DNA of 64,000 nucleotides, from positions 24,681 to 88,680 of the forward strand of contig CAMPJJ010000008.1 in NCBI GenBank assembly GCA_946886855.1, read 5' to 3'. This DNA comes from an uncultured Roseateles sp. (GTDB lineage Bacteria > Pseudomonadota > Gammaproteobacteria > Burkholderiales > Burkholderiaceae). The position numbers and the translations under genes were made by a program. A model generated the notes under the pieces. That model was not told the DNA's origin, ran no database searches, and worked only from the letters and a program-made list of their open reading frames with translations. Every line of letters starts with the position of its first letter. Position 1 is the first letter of the stretch. Positions 54,476 through 63,820 of the stretch are shown here, piece after piece.

Positions 54476-55216
54476 ATGACAGTCGAGACAAACAAGGTCA
54501 TCGGCGCGGACCCGGCCGCGCCTGAAGTGGCGCGCGTGGTCGCGGCAAGGATCAGCAACTCGCCATTTGCATGCGCCTCGTCGCTTGTACCGACGGCCTG
54601 CCACCAGACGTCATTGTCGACGGTGCCTTCGGCCACTCTGCAGGTGGCCATGGTCACCGGCGCGGACATGATGAAGGCGGACCTGCTGGCGTTGTTCCGG
54701 GACTGGATGCTCGACGCACGGCAGGCCCCAGGCTCGGGACCAGATGAAATTGTGTGGTTCATCAGCAAGCGCGCGACCGCGCTCATCAACACTTGGCTGA
54801 ACAACAGGAAGCTCTCCGGGTTGCATACGAACGGCGCGTCACTCGGCCCCGTCGTGATTTCACGGGATCGCATCGAGCACGTTCGTGGCAGTCGCCTGTC
54901 GAAGGACAGCGTCAGCGCCGCTGGCGTCGTTGAGCTGCTGGCGGCACTGTTCATCCAAGGGGTTCCGAAGTATGCCCCTCACCCGGACGGCACGAAGTAC
55001 CCGGCCCAACTGCTGATGTTTGACCCGGTCTACAAGGCAAAAAACGCGGCGGCCAGCGGCGAGTCGCCAGTAGCAGCGCTCCAGTTCATCGGAGCTCCTG
55101 TGGCTCACCTTCGCTTGGAGACCGCGTACTGGGCGAACCCTGGAAAAACAAAAGCGCTTGATGAACAAGCGCTTCGAAAACCGAAAAATGACTTCGCAAC
55201 CAAGGAGGGCGGCTGA
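54476..55216 (+). CDS. Unclassified protein, AT-richer gene (phage/toxin-like)
   Basis: I do not recognise this 246-residue protein with confidence. The first 60 residues look unstructured. The body is a compact mixed fold: 'ADLLALFRDWMLDARQ', 'IVWFISKRATALINTWLNNRKLSGLHTNGASLGPVVISRDRIEHVRGSRLSKDSVSAAGVVELLAALF', 'PAQLLMFDPVYKAKNAA' and 'HLRLETAYWANPGKTKALDE'. The stretch 'GPVVISRDRIEHVRG' followed by a helix is weakly reminiscent of small nuclease domains at the ends of phage MuF-type toxins, but that is speculation. Codon use is clearly more AT-rich than its neighbours. ATGs at 54650 or 54668 could be the true start. It has no operon partner. Confidence 0.5.
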   Translation: MTVETNKVIGADPAAPEVARVVAARISNSPFACASSLVPTACHQTSLSTVPSATLQVAMVTGADMMKADLLALFRDWMLDARQAPGSGPDEIVWFISKRATALINTWLNNRKLSGLHTNGASLGPVVISRDRIEHVRGSRLSKDSVSAAGVVELLAALFIQGVPKYAPHPDGTKYPAQLLMFDPVYKAKNAAASGESPVAALQFIGAPVAHLRLETAYWANPGKTKALDEQALRKPKNDFATKEGG

Positions 55217-55227
55217 GAGACCGGCTT

Positions 55228-55242
55228 CCGACCCTTGGTCGG
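55228..55242. terminator. Short hairpin after the unclassified gene
   Basis: CCGACC/GGTCGG with a 3-base loop lies 12 bases after the stop codon. No T-run follows, so function as a terminator is uncertain; the rest of the 161-base convergent gap shows nothing recognisable. Confidence 0.3.
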
Positions 55243-55377
55243 TCACCTTGTCCAGAGGGTCGCTCTGCAAGGTCTCCCATTCTCCTCATCAACATCGAGT
55301 CGAGTGCACCGAACTCGATCACCGGGACGCCTTTCCGGGTCTCTCGGCTGCGAAGTGGTTGAAGTGTACCGCCACGT

Positions 55378-56019
55378 TCACCATCTCAGCCAATGCCGCC
55401 CCGCGAGCGCGCCCAGCGCCGCCGACATGCCCATCCCGAGCACGTACCAGATCGCGACGAATGGCGCGGCCATCTCGGGGCAATGCAGCGAGTAGACACA
55501 CGCCCCCACCGCCCCGGCCAGCCAGCCGGCCGCCGCGCCCGTGAGCACGGGTCGCGTCGGCGCCAGCCCGCGCAACGCCCATAGCAGGCCGACGCCGATC
55601 GGCAGCGCCGTCGCCGTCACGTTGAACACGCAGACCCGCCAGGTCGTGCCCAGCACCAGCGGCAGGCGGGCGCCGGGCTCGGCCATCCAGAGCACCACCG
55701 CCGCCCAGATCCACAGCAGCGACACCGGCAGCCACACGCCCAGCCACCAGCCGTTCATCCGCGCACCGGGGTGACCGAGACGGAACACGACGACCAGGCC
55801 GGTCGCAGCCACGGCCAGCGGCATCGCCACCTTCTGCCAGAACGCGGGCATGCCCATCACCTCGGCCAGGTCGGCGCGGATGCCGAACGCCCCCTGCACC
55901 CAGGCCAGCGCCAGCGCCACGCCCACCAGCAGCGCGACGGCGAAACGCCGCTCCCCCGTGTGCGTCGGCACCGGGCCGGCGTCCTGCGCCAGCAGTCCGA
56001 TCAGGTCGTCCGTCTTCAT
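55378..56019 (-). CDS. nrsF: DUF1109 (NrsF) anti-sigma factor
   Basis: A 213-residue six-helix membrane protein of the NrsF family, which holds its cognate ECF sigma factor inactive until metal or oxidative stress. Helices include 'RRFAVALLVGVALALAWVQGAFG', 'KVAMPLAVAATGLVVVFRLG' and 'WWLGVWLPVSLLWIWAAVVLWM'. Conserved cysteine positions are seen in 'WRVCVFNVTATALPIGVGLLWALR' and 'LHCPEMAAPFVAIWYVLGMGMSAALGALAG'. The ATG at 56019 overlaps the sigma-factor stop (ATGA). In Caulobacter the homologous pair controls bufferin-type operons, and such an operon is divergent here. Confidence 0.9.
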   Translation of the reverse strand: MKTDDLIGLLAQDAGPVPTHTGERRFAVALLVGVALALAWVQGAFGIRADLAEVMGMPAFWQKVAMPLAVAATGLVVVFRLGHPGARMNGWWLGVWLPVSLLWIWAAVVLWMAEPGARLPLVLGTTWRVCVFNVTATALPIGVGLLWALRGLAPTRPVLTGAAAGWLAGAVGACVYSLHCPEMAAPFVAIWYVLGMGMSAALGALAGRHWLRW

Positions 56020-56579
56020 GTCATGTCCTTCCACAGCCGCGCCAGCGTCTTCAGTCCCCGATGCACGCCGACCTTCACCGCCGACTCGCTCAAACCGGTG
56101 AGCTGGGCGGTCTCCTGGACCGACAGTCCTTCGACCTTCGTGTGCAGGATCGGCAGGCGCTGGTGGGTCGGCAATTGATCCAGCAGCCGGCTGAGGTCGC
56201 GGCGGGAATCGCCCGCCTCGTGATCGGCGGCGGCAAACACCGCCAGGTCGTCGTCGAGCGGATCATTCAGCGCGTCATGCCGCTCGCGCCGACGCCAGAG
56301 ATCGACCAGCTTGTACCGCGCCACCGCATGCACCCAGGCCGTCAGGGGCTCGCCGCGGCGATAGGTCTGTCGCTGCGCGTGCACGGCCATCAAGGTCTCC
56401 TGCACCAGGTCCTCGACCTCGTCCGGCAGCTGTTGCAGCCGCCGCCGGAAGTACCCGCGCAACAACGCCCCCAGGCGCTGGAGGAAGCGGTGGTAAGCCC
56501 CCGCGTCCCCGTCCAGCCCGGCCACGAAAAGCTCGTGCAACTCATGCTCTGTCGCGATCACGGTATCTATTCGCGTCAT
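56016..56579 (-). CDS. sigF: ECF RNA polymerase sigma factor (SigF-like)
   Basis: Extracytoplasmic-function sigma factor, up to 187 residues. Region 2: 'RGYFRRRLQQLPDEVEDLVQETLMAVHAQRQTYRRGEPLTAWVHAVARYKLVDLWRRR'. Region 4: 'LLDQLPTHQRLPILHTKVEGLSVQETAQLTGLSESAVKVGVHRGLKTLARL'. The ATG at 56579 overlaps its own predicted -10 element, so a later start is likely: GTG at 56561, or TTG at 56540. The stop overlaps the DUF1109 anti-sigma start. Matching promoters in both directions argue that it drives itself and the divergent precursor operon. Confidence 0.92.
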   Translation of the reverse strand: MTRIDTVIATEHELHELFVAGLDGDAGAYHRFLQRLGALLRGYFRRRLQQLPDEVEDLVQETLMAVHAQRQTYRRGEPLTAWVHAVARYKLVDLWRRRERHDALNDPLDDDLAVFAAADHEAGDSRRDLSRLLDQLPTHQRLPILHTKVEGLSVQETAQLTGLSESAVKVGVHRGLKTLARLWKDMT

Positions 56580-56595
56580 GGGGCCGGAAGGTTAC
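56570..56595 (-). promoter_or_regulatory. ECF-type promoter reading into the sigma-factor gene
   Basis: On the minus strand, GTAACC (56595-56590) and CGCGAA (56575-56570) are separated by 14 bases. The element repeats exactly the -35/-10 pair found in front of the divergent precursor gene, so it is most likely the autoregulated promoter of the sigma factor. Confidence 0.72.
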
Positions 56596-56637
56596 AGGGC
56601 GGCTGAAAAAAAGATCCAGGTTTTTTTCTGGCGCGCT

Positions 56638-56663
56638 GTAACCCGCCGCCCGAAAGGCGCGAA
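56638..56663 (+). promoter_or_regulatory. ECF-type promoter of the bufferin-like operon
   Basis: GTAACC (56638-56643), a 14-base spacer and CGCGAA (56658-56663) lie 75 bases before the precursor ATG. Caulobacter SigF targets have a similar GTAACC...CGAA pair. The identical element facing the sigma gene supports the assignment. Confidence 0.75.
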
Positions 56664-56737
56664 CTAGCTATCGGATGCGACGGACAAATCGGCGCGTTCA
56701 TCACGCAAACCCTCTTCCACCGCACAAGGAGTGCCCC

Positions 56738-57013
56738 ATGAAGTCGACCACCCTCAGCCTCGCCCTCGTCACCCTGACCGCCCTGTCCGCCTCCGCGATG
56801 GCGCAGGACGCCAAGCCCGCCGCCGAGAAGGAGCGCTGCTACGGCGTCTCGATGGCCGGCAAGAACGACTGCGCCGCCGGCCCCGGCACCACCTGCGCCG
56901 GCACCGCCAAGATGGACTATCAGGCCAACGCCTGGAAGTACGTCCCCGCCGGCACCTGCACGACGATCAAGACCCCCAAGGGCATGGGCACGCTGGCCCC
57001 GGTCAAGTCCTGA
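56738..57013 (+). CDS. bufA: Bufferin-type RiPP precursor (DUF2282)
   Basis: A 91-residue exported precursor. The signal peptide is [23 protein letters not shown]. The mature core has four Cys, in '[31 protein letters not shown]' and '[17 protein letters not shown]', the DUF2282 pattern. In characterised bufferins MNIO enzymes convert core cysteines to thiooxazoles and the peptide buffers copper in the periplasm. AAGGAG precedes the ATG by six bases. It is 13 bases upstream of the MNIO gene. Copper as the ligand here is inferred from the family. Confidence 0.9.
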   Translation: MKSTTLSLALVTLTALSASAMAQDAKPAAEKERCYGVSMAGKNDCAAGPGTTCAGTAKMDYQANAWKYVPAGTCTTIKTPKGMGTLAPVKS

Positions 57014-57026
57014 CCCTGGCGCGGCC

Positions 57027-57875
57027 ATGACACACGCGCTGGGCGCCGGTCTGGGCTTCAAGCCCGAGTTCGCGGAGGACGCGCTGGCCGCGCGCGATCC
57101 CGGGCTCTGGTTCGAGGTCCATCCCGAGAACTACCTCGTCGCGGGCGGACCGCGCCTGTCGCTGCTCGAGGCCCTGCGGGCGACCCATCCGCTGTCCCTG
57201 CACGGCGTGTCGATGTCGCTGGGCGGCACGGCACCGCCGGACGCGGACCACCTGCGCCGCCTCGCCGCGCTGGCGGACCGGCTGCAGCCGGCGCTGGTGT
57301 CCGAGCACCTGGCCTGGAGCCGCTTCGGCGGCGCCTATGCGCCGGACCTGCTCCCGGTGCCGCGCACCACGGAGGCGCTGCGTCATGTCGCCGCCAACCT
57401 CTCCCGCATGCAGGACGCGCTGCAACGCCGCGTCGCCATCGAGAACCCCACGCATTACCTGACCCTCGCCCATGAATGGGGCGAGGTCGATTTCCTGCAT
57501 GAGCTGGTCCGACGCTCGGGCTGCGGGCTGCTCGTGGACGTGAACAACGTGTTCGTGTCCGCAAACAATCTCGGCATCGACGCCGCGGCCTGGATCGATG
57601 CGATCGACGGCGACGCGGTGATGGAGATCCACGTCGCCGGCCATCGCGCCGATGCGGACGCTTCGACAGGGCTGTTGATCGACAGCCACGACGCGGCGGT
57701 CGCGGCCCCGGTCTGGGCGTTGCTGGAGCGATTGACCCGGCGCATCGGTCCCAGACCGACGCTGGTCGAGCGCGACGGCAACGTGCCGCCGTTCGCCGAC
57801 CTGATCGTCGAGCGCAGCCATGCGCAGTCGGTGCTGGGTGCCGCCGCGCGTTCGCTGGAGGAGGTGCCGGCATGA
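57027..57875 (+). CDS. bufB: DUF692 multinuclear non-heme iron oxidase (MNIO)
   Basis: TIM-barrel oxidase of 282 residues that modifies cysteines of the precursor peptide. Metal-ligand segments are visible: 'WFEVHPENYLVAGG' (His), 'LSLHGVSMSLGG' (His), 'LVSEHLAWSRFGG' (Glu/His), 'VAIENPTHYLTL', 'LLVDVNNVFVSANNLG' (Asp/Asn), 'MEIHVAGHRADA' and 'IDSHDAAVAAPVWALLERL' (His), 'LVERDGNVPPFADLI'. The length is normal for the family. It overlaps the DUF2063 gene by four bases, consistent with a stable enzyme-partner pair. Confidence 0.94.
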   Translation: MTHALGAGLGFKPEFAEDALAARDPGLWFEVHPENYLVAGGPRLSLLEALRATHPLSLHGVSMSLGGTAPPDADHLRRLAALADRLQPALVSEHLAWSRFGGAYAPDLLPVPRTTEALRHVAANLSRMQDALQRRVAIENPTHYLTLAHEWGEVDFLHELVRRSGCGLLVDVNNVFVSANNLGIDAAAWIDAIDGDAVMEIHVAGHRADADASTGLLIDSHDAAVAAPVWALLERLTRRIGPRPTLVERDGNVPPFADLIVERSHAQSVLGAAARSLEEVPA

Positions 57876-58684
57876 CGAGCGTCGTATCGCCACTTGAATC
57901 CGCCGGCGGATCGACGACCGCCGGAGCCCTCGACAGATTCCAGTCGGAGTTCTGGAGAAACCTCTGGGCCGAACCGGACGCCGAGGCGGCGCCCGGCAAC
58001 GTCGCGAGCCAGCCCGGCTTCGCCGTCTACCGCAACACCGTGGTGAAGGGCTGCGCGGACGCGCTGCTGTCGCTGTACCCGTCGGTGCACCGGCTGACCG
58101 GCGACGCGTGGATGCAAGCGGTGGCGCTCGACGCCGTGCGCGCCGACCCGCCGTCGGGCGGCGACCTCCAGCACTACGGCGAGCGCTTTCCGGCGTTCCT
58201 CGACGAGGCGCTCGCGGGCAGCGAGCTGCCCTGGCTCGGCGAGGTCGCGCGCCTGGACCGGCTCTGGAGCGAAAGCCACGTCGCCGCCGACGCGCCGGTC
58301 CTTGACGTGGCGACGATCGCCGGGCTCGATCCCGAACGCCTGGCCGGCTCCCGCCTGGTTCCGCATCCCGCGGCGCGCTGGCGCTGGTGCGGCGATTGGC
58401 CGGCGTTCAGCCTGTGGGATGCGGCACGCGCCCGCTCCCCCGATCCGAATCCGCCGCACTGGCAAGGCCAGGGCGCGCTGCTGACCCGCCCGTCGGACGC
58501 GGTCGTCGCGCTCGATATCGATGCCGCCGCCTGCGCGCTGCTCGACGCCTGCGCCGGCGGCGCTCCGCTCGGCGCCGCCCTGGACGCGATCCAGGCCCGT
58601 TTCCCTGCCTTCGATCCCGGCGCCGCGCTGGGCCGCCTGCTCAATCAAGGCGCCTTCACCGGCGTCACGGAGATCCCGTCATGA
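57872..58684 (+). CDS. bufC: DUF2063 partner protein of the MNIO
   Basis: A 270-residue protein; the N-terminal DUF2063 domain is recognised by '[90 protein letters not shown]'. DUF2063 proteins deliver or recognise the precursor for DUF692 enzymes. The C-terminal half ('[26 protein letters not shown]') resembles a recognition domain but is not diagnostic. ATGA overlaps on both sides couple it to bufB and the DoxX gene. Confidence 0.9.
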   Translation: MTSVVSPLESAGGSTTAGALDRFQSEFWRNLWAEPDAEAAPGNVASQPGFAVYRNTVVKGCADALLSLYPSVHRLTGDAWMQAVALDAVRADPPSGGDLQHYGERFPAFLDEALAGSELPWLGEVARLDRLWSESHVAADAPVLDVATIAGLDPERLAGSRLVPHPAARWRWCGDWPAFSLWDAARARSPDPNPPHWQGQGALLTRPSDAVVALDIDAAACALLDACAGGAPLGAALDAIQARFPAFDPGAALGRLLNQGAFTGVTEIPS

Positions 58685-59166
58685 ACACGCTCACATCCTC
58701 CCCCCACGCCCAAACCGGCTCGCCCTGGTCGCTGCCCGCCCTGCGGCAGCGCCTGGAGCGCCTGATCTCCCACGATCTCATCGCGCTGGCCTGCCGTTTC
58801 AGCATCGCCGGCGTCTTCTGGCTATCCGGCCGCACCAAGGTCGAGGGCTGGTTCACCCTGACCGATACGACCTTCCTGCTGTTCCGCCAGGATTACGCGC
58901 TCCCGCTGATCCCGCCGGAGTGGGCCGCCTACCTGGCCACCGGCGCGGAGCATCTCCTGCCGATCCTGCTGGTGCTGGGGCTGTTCACGCGGGTCGCCGC
59001 CCTCGGCGTCCTGGGGATGACGGCGGTCATCCAGACCTTCGTCTATCCGTCGGGCTGGCCGACCCACCTGAGCTGGGCAGCGCCGATGCTTTACCTGCTG
59101 GGGCGGGGCCCCGGCCGGTGGTCGCTGGACCATGTATTCGGCTGGGGTGTCGACCGACGCCCTTGA
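58681..59166 (+). CDS. bufD: DoxX family membrane protein of the bufferin operon
   Basis: A 161-residue inner-membrane protein with four helices of the DoxX type: '[22 protein letters not shown]', '[44 protein letters not shown]' and '[25 protein letters not shown]'. DoxX proteins commonly close DUF2282-DUF692-DUF2063 operons; the role, perhaps redox or quinone-linked, is unknown. The stop codon overlaps the -35 element of groES. Confidence 0.9.
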   Translation: MNTLTSSPHAQTGSPWSLPALRQRLERLISHDLIALACRFSIAGVFWLSGRTKVEGWFTLTDTTFLLFRQDYALPLIPPEWAAYLATGAEHLLPILLVLGLFTRVAALGVLGMTAVIQTFVYPSGWPTHLSWAAPMLYLLGRGPGRWSLDHVFGWGVDRRP

Positions 59167-59190
59167 AACGTCCACGTCCGTCCATATAAT
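59163..59190 (+). promoter_or_regulatory. Vegetative promoter of groESL
   Basis: TTGAAA (59163-59168), a 16-base spacer and a perfect TATAAT (59185-59190) give a strong sigma-70 type promoter. The -35 element overlaps the doxX stop codon. Transcription would start near 59197, at the edge of the CIRCE operator. Confidence 0.8.
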
Positions 59191-59197
59191 CTCCCTG

Positions 59198-59224
59198 CTA
59201 GCACTCGCGATCGTCGAGTGCTAA
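59198..59224. promoter_or_regulatory. CIRCE operator (HrcA site)
   Basis: CTAGCACTC - nine bases - GAGTGCTAA matches the CIRCE consensus TTAGCACTC-N9-GAGTGCTAA with one change in the first base. It lies at the predicted transcription start of groESL, so HrcA would repress the chaperonin operon. hrcA itself is not in the window. Confidence 0.93.
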
Positions 59225-59330
59225 CAAGCCCCCAGGCCTGGCCGAGGGGCTTACTTCTTGTGATGGACTGGCTTTGCGCGGAGCGCACAGCGGGTCCTTG
59301 AAGCAAGTCTGCATTAGTCAAGGAGATCTG

Positions 59331-59621
59331 ATGAAACTGCGTCCTCTGCACGATCGCGTGATCGTTAAGCGCCTGGAAAACGAAACCAAGACGGCCTCCG
59401 GCATCGTCATCCCCGACAACGCCGCCGAGAAGCCCGACCAGGGTGAAGTGCTGGCCGTCGGCCCGGGCAAGCGCAACGACAAGGGTGAATTCATCGCCCT
59501 GAACGTCGCCGTCGGCGACCGCGTCCTGTTCGGCAAGTACAGCGGCCAGACCGTCAAGGTCGACGGCGATGAACTCCTCGTCATGCGCGAGGAAGACCTG
59601 TTCGCCGTCATCGCCAAGTAA
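59331..59621 (+). CDS. groES: Co-chaperonin GroES
   Basis: The 96-residue heptameric lid of the GroEL chamber. The sequence begins [16 protein letters not shown] and carries the mobile-loop region '[31 protein letters not shown]', then '[34 protein letters not shown]', all canonical. The ATG at 59331 follows AAGGAGA. It is 51 bases upstream of groEL, in one operon under the CIRCE operator. Confidence 0.98.
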   Translation: MKLRPLHDRVIVKRLENETKTASGIVIPDNAAEKPDQGEVLAVGPGKRNDKGEFIALNVAVGDRVLFGKYSGQTVKVDGDELLVMREEDLFAVIAK

Positions 59622-61310
<1,689 letters not shown>

Positions 61311-61361
61311 TGTCCGCCTGAGCCCGGCGCTCGGCCTGCGGGCCGCGCGCCAACGCTCTGC

Positions 61362-61390
61362 AAAGGGGTCGCTTCGGCGACCCCTTTTTT
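61362..61390 (+). terminator. Rho-independent terminator of groESL
   Basis: The stem AAAGGGGTCGC (61362-61372) pairs with GCGACCCCTTT around the extra-stable loop TTCG, ending in TTTTTT. It is a strong terminator 52 bases after the groEL stop. Confidence 0.95.
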
Positions 61391-61560
61391 CATTCGCACG
61401 ACGCGGGTCTGTTGCGTCTGGATACGAAGTAGGCTCAGCCCTTGCTGCGCCCGGGTGCGGCATTCACCCAGAATCGATCGTCCCCGCCGGCCACCAGGCC
61501 GGGCATCCATCAGGTTTTCCCCAGGTCGCACGTCCCCGTGCCCCAGGGGATGTCACCTGA

Positions 61561-63699
61561 ATGTGGGGCGACCATAATGCGGCTGACAACTTGTCACAAA
61601 TGATGGTCCACGCGTCTTCGCCTTCCCTGCAGTCCCTGCTCGACGACATGCTCGCGCATGTGCCCTCGCTGGCGCACGCGGTGTTCAACGGCTTGCAGGA
61701 TGAACTCAAGAGCCGGCTCGAACATCACCAGTTGCTGGCCGGATGGTCCAAGCGGCGTGCGACGTTCGCGTCCGACTTCGAAGGCTCGCTCAGCATGCTG
61801 CTGAAGATCGCCCGCGACGGCGGCGATCCGCTGCAGCGGGAGCGCGCACCCCAGCGCGGCGGCGACCTGTCCTTCAGCCTCGTCGACGAGAGCCAGGCCT
61901 TGAAGGACGTCGCGATCGCGCACGTGATCACCGCGATCGAGGACCAGTCCCGGGCCGAGCTGCACCAGCTGGGCAACTTCTTCGCCGCGTTGCGCGGCAT
62001 CGCGCGGCCGCTGAAGAACGACAACCCCTTGCGGGCGGCGCTGTTCGCGCAGGCGCTGGCGCGCGCCGTCGAAGGCGTGGACCTGGATGCCGACGGCCGC
62101 TACAAGCTGATGCGCCTGGCCGCGCATCCCTTGGCGATCCGGCTGCAACCGATCTACACCCTCCTGTGCCAGAGCCTGAGACAGGCGCAGTTGAGCGGCA
62201 TGCTGACCAGCCATGGATCGGCGATCAAGGCATCGGAGCTGCGCCTGCGCCAGTTCAAGAGCCTGACCGACACGCCGACCCAGAACGCGACGCTGGACCA
62301 GGTCGCCATGAAGCTGGACCTGATGAACACGCGCGCCGCGGCGCTCGGACCGGCGCGTGCCGCGTCGGCGTCTGCGTCCGCGTCTGCGCCGGCCTCCTCC
62401 GCGGGCGCCTTGGCCTCGCCCCCTCCCAAGCTGGGACCGGGCGTGGGCGCGCCGGGCACGGACCTGCTGTCGCGCCTGTACGACCAGATCCTGGCCGACG
62501 ACAGCCTGCAGCCGCCGCTGAAGGTGCTGATGGGGCGCCTGCAGGTGGCCATCGTGCGCCTGTCCAAGGCCGATCCCACACTGCTGCGTCGCCAGGACCA
62601 TCCAACCTGGCAGTTGCTGAACCGGCTGGCCGCACACGGCGCGGGTTTCCAGCGCAGCGACGATGCGGAACTGAAAGCCTTCCTGCAGTTCCTGGAACGC
62701 GTGATCCAGCCACTGCTGGACAGTGCGCATCCGTCCGCGTTGCAATTCCAGCAGGCGCTGACCGAGGTCGACACCCACATCCGCGCGCAGGCCGAGGCCC
62801 GCGGCCAGCGCAGCGCCGTGGCGCTCGAGCGCCTGGACCGCGAGCAGCGCCGCCAGGAATGGCAGCGGATGCTGCGCGACCAGCTGCAGCACCAGCTCGA
62901 CGACGCGCAGGCTGGCAAGCTGATGCGGCGCTTCCTCCTCGGCCCCTGGGTCGAGGTCATCGCGCAGGCGATGGTCCAGCACGGTCGGGACGCCTCGGAG
63001 CCGCAGACCTACATCGAACTCGTGGACGCGCTGCTGAACAGCGTGGCGCCGCAGCCGGACGAGGCGGCCCGCGCCCGGCTGCGGGCCCAGCTGCCGGACC
63101 TCGTCCGCGCGCTGGACCGCGGCATGGATGCCATCGCCCTGCCGGCGATGCAGCGGCAGACCTTCCTGGACGAGCTGATGCGCCAGCACGGCCGCGTCCT
63201 GCGCGGTCAACCGGCGGTCGAGGAGGCCATCCCGGCGACGCCCTCGCCGCGTCGCCCGGCGCAGACGCCCGAGGAACTGCTGCAGCAGCTGCTCGACGAG
63301 CGCGAGTCGCAACTCCCCTCGCGCTGGGCCTACGAGCGCGTCGACCGCGGCCAGCTGCCGACGGTGCCGGTGGCGCTCTACAGCGAGGCACATTCGCCCC
63401 ACGCGCACGCGGCCTTGCAGGATTGGATCGCCGGCGTGCACATCGGCGGCTGGTACCACTTCTTCCACCAGAGCGAATGGATCACCGCGCAGATTGCCTG
63501 GATCAGCGACAGCCGCCAGATGTTCCTGTTCGTTGGCCAGGTGGCCGATGAACGGCACTCGGTGACGCGCGGTGCGCTGGAACAGCTGGTCGCCAACGGG
63601 CTGATCACCGAGCTGGAAGACGAACCGCTGTTGCAACGCGCGATCGGCACCTTGATGCTGGACCTGGACCGGGCCCCCCACAACGGCAACGATCGCTGA
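61561..63699 (+). CDS. DUF1631 domain protein
   Basis: A large cytoplasmic protein of about 700 residues covering the DUF1631 family, abundant in Betaproteobacteria and without a settled function. The N-terminal region is 'LQSLLDDMLAHVPSLAHAVFNGLQDELKSRLEHHQLLAGWSKRRATFASDFEGSLSMLLKIARDGGDP'. The middle has an Ala-Ser linker (about residues 268-285) and helical bundles. The C-terminus 'WIAGVHIGGWYHFFHQSEWITAQIAWISDSRQMFLFVGQVADERHSVTRGALEQLVANG' resembles the small beta-barrel (PilZ-like) end of the family. Starts at 61561, 61600 or 61603 are possible. Confidence 0.85.
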   Translation: MWGDHNAADNLSQMMVHASSPSLQSLLDDMLAHVPSLAHAVFNGLQDELKSRLEHHQLLAGWSKRRATFASDFEGSLSMLLKIARDGGDPLQRERAPQRGGDLSFSLVDESQALKDVAIAHVITAIEDQSRAELHQLGNFFAALRGIARPLKNDNPLRAALFAQALARAVEGVDLDADGRYKLMRLAAHPLAIRLQPIYTLLCQSLRQAQLSGMLTSHGSAIKASELRLRQFKSLTDTPTQNATLDQVAMKLDLMNTRAAALGPARAASASASASAPASSAGALASPPPKLGPGVGAPGTDLLSRLYDQILADDSLQPPLKVLMGRLQVAIVRLSKADPTLLRRQDHPTWQLLNRLAAHGAGFQRSDDAELKAFLQFLERVIQPLLDSAHPSALQFQQALTEVDTHIRAQAEARGQRSAVALERLDREQRRQEWQRMLRDQLQHQLDDAQAGKLMRRFLLGPWVEVIAQAMVQHGRDASEPQTYIELVDALLNSVAPQPDEAARARLRAQLPDLVRALDRGMDAIALPAMQRQTFLDELMRQHGRVLRGQPAVEEAIPATPSPRRPAQTPEELLQQLLDERESQLPSRWAYERVDRGQLPTVPVALYSEAHSPHAHAALQDWIAGVHIGGWYHFFHQSEWITAQIAWISDSRQMFLFVGQVADERHSVTRGALEQLVANGLITELEDEPLLQRAIGTLMLDLDRAPHNGNDR

Positions 63700-63718
63700 C
63701 GGACATCCGCCGGTTTAA

Positions 63719-63760
63719 TGTCGATGTCGGTCGATGTCGATGTCGAGTTCGATGTCGAAG
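63719..63760. repeat. TCGATG short repeat
   Basis: The gap after the DUF1631 gene begins with seven interleaved TCGATG/GTCGA units over about 40 bases. It may be a slippage-derived spacer; no hairpin terminator is obvious. Confidence 0.6.
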
Positions 63761-63820
63761 CGGTTCGGGTCACAATGCGCCCGCCCCGCGCCGTCGCCGC
63801 GGGACAGTGCCGCCAGTCCG

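Noticed and set aside
54469..54954. Minus-strand open frame opposite the unclassified gene at 54476
   Set aside because: Cys/Ser/Thr-rich with no structure, no ribosome site; the plus-strand frame is longer and more protein-like.
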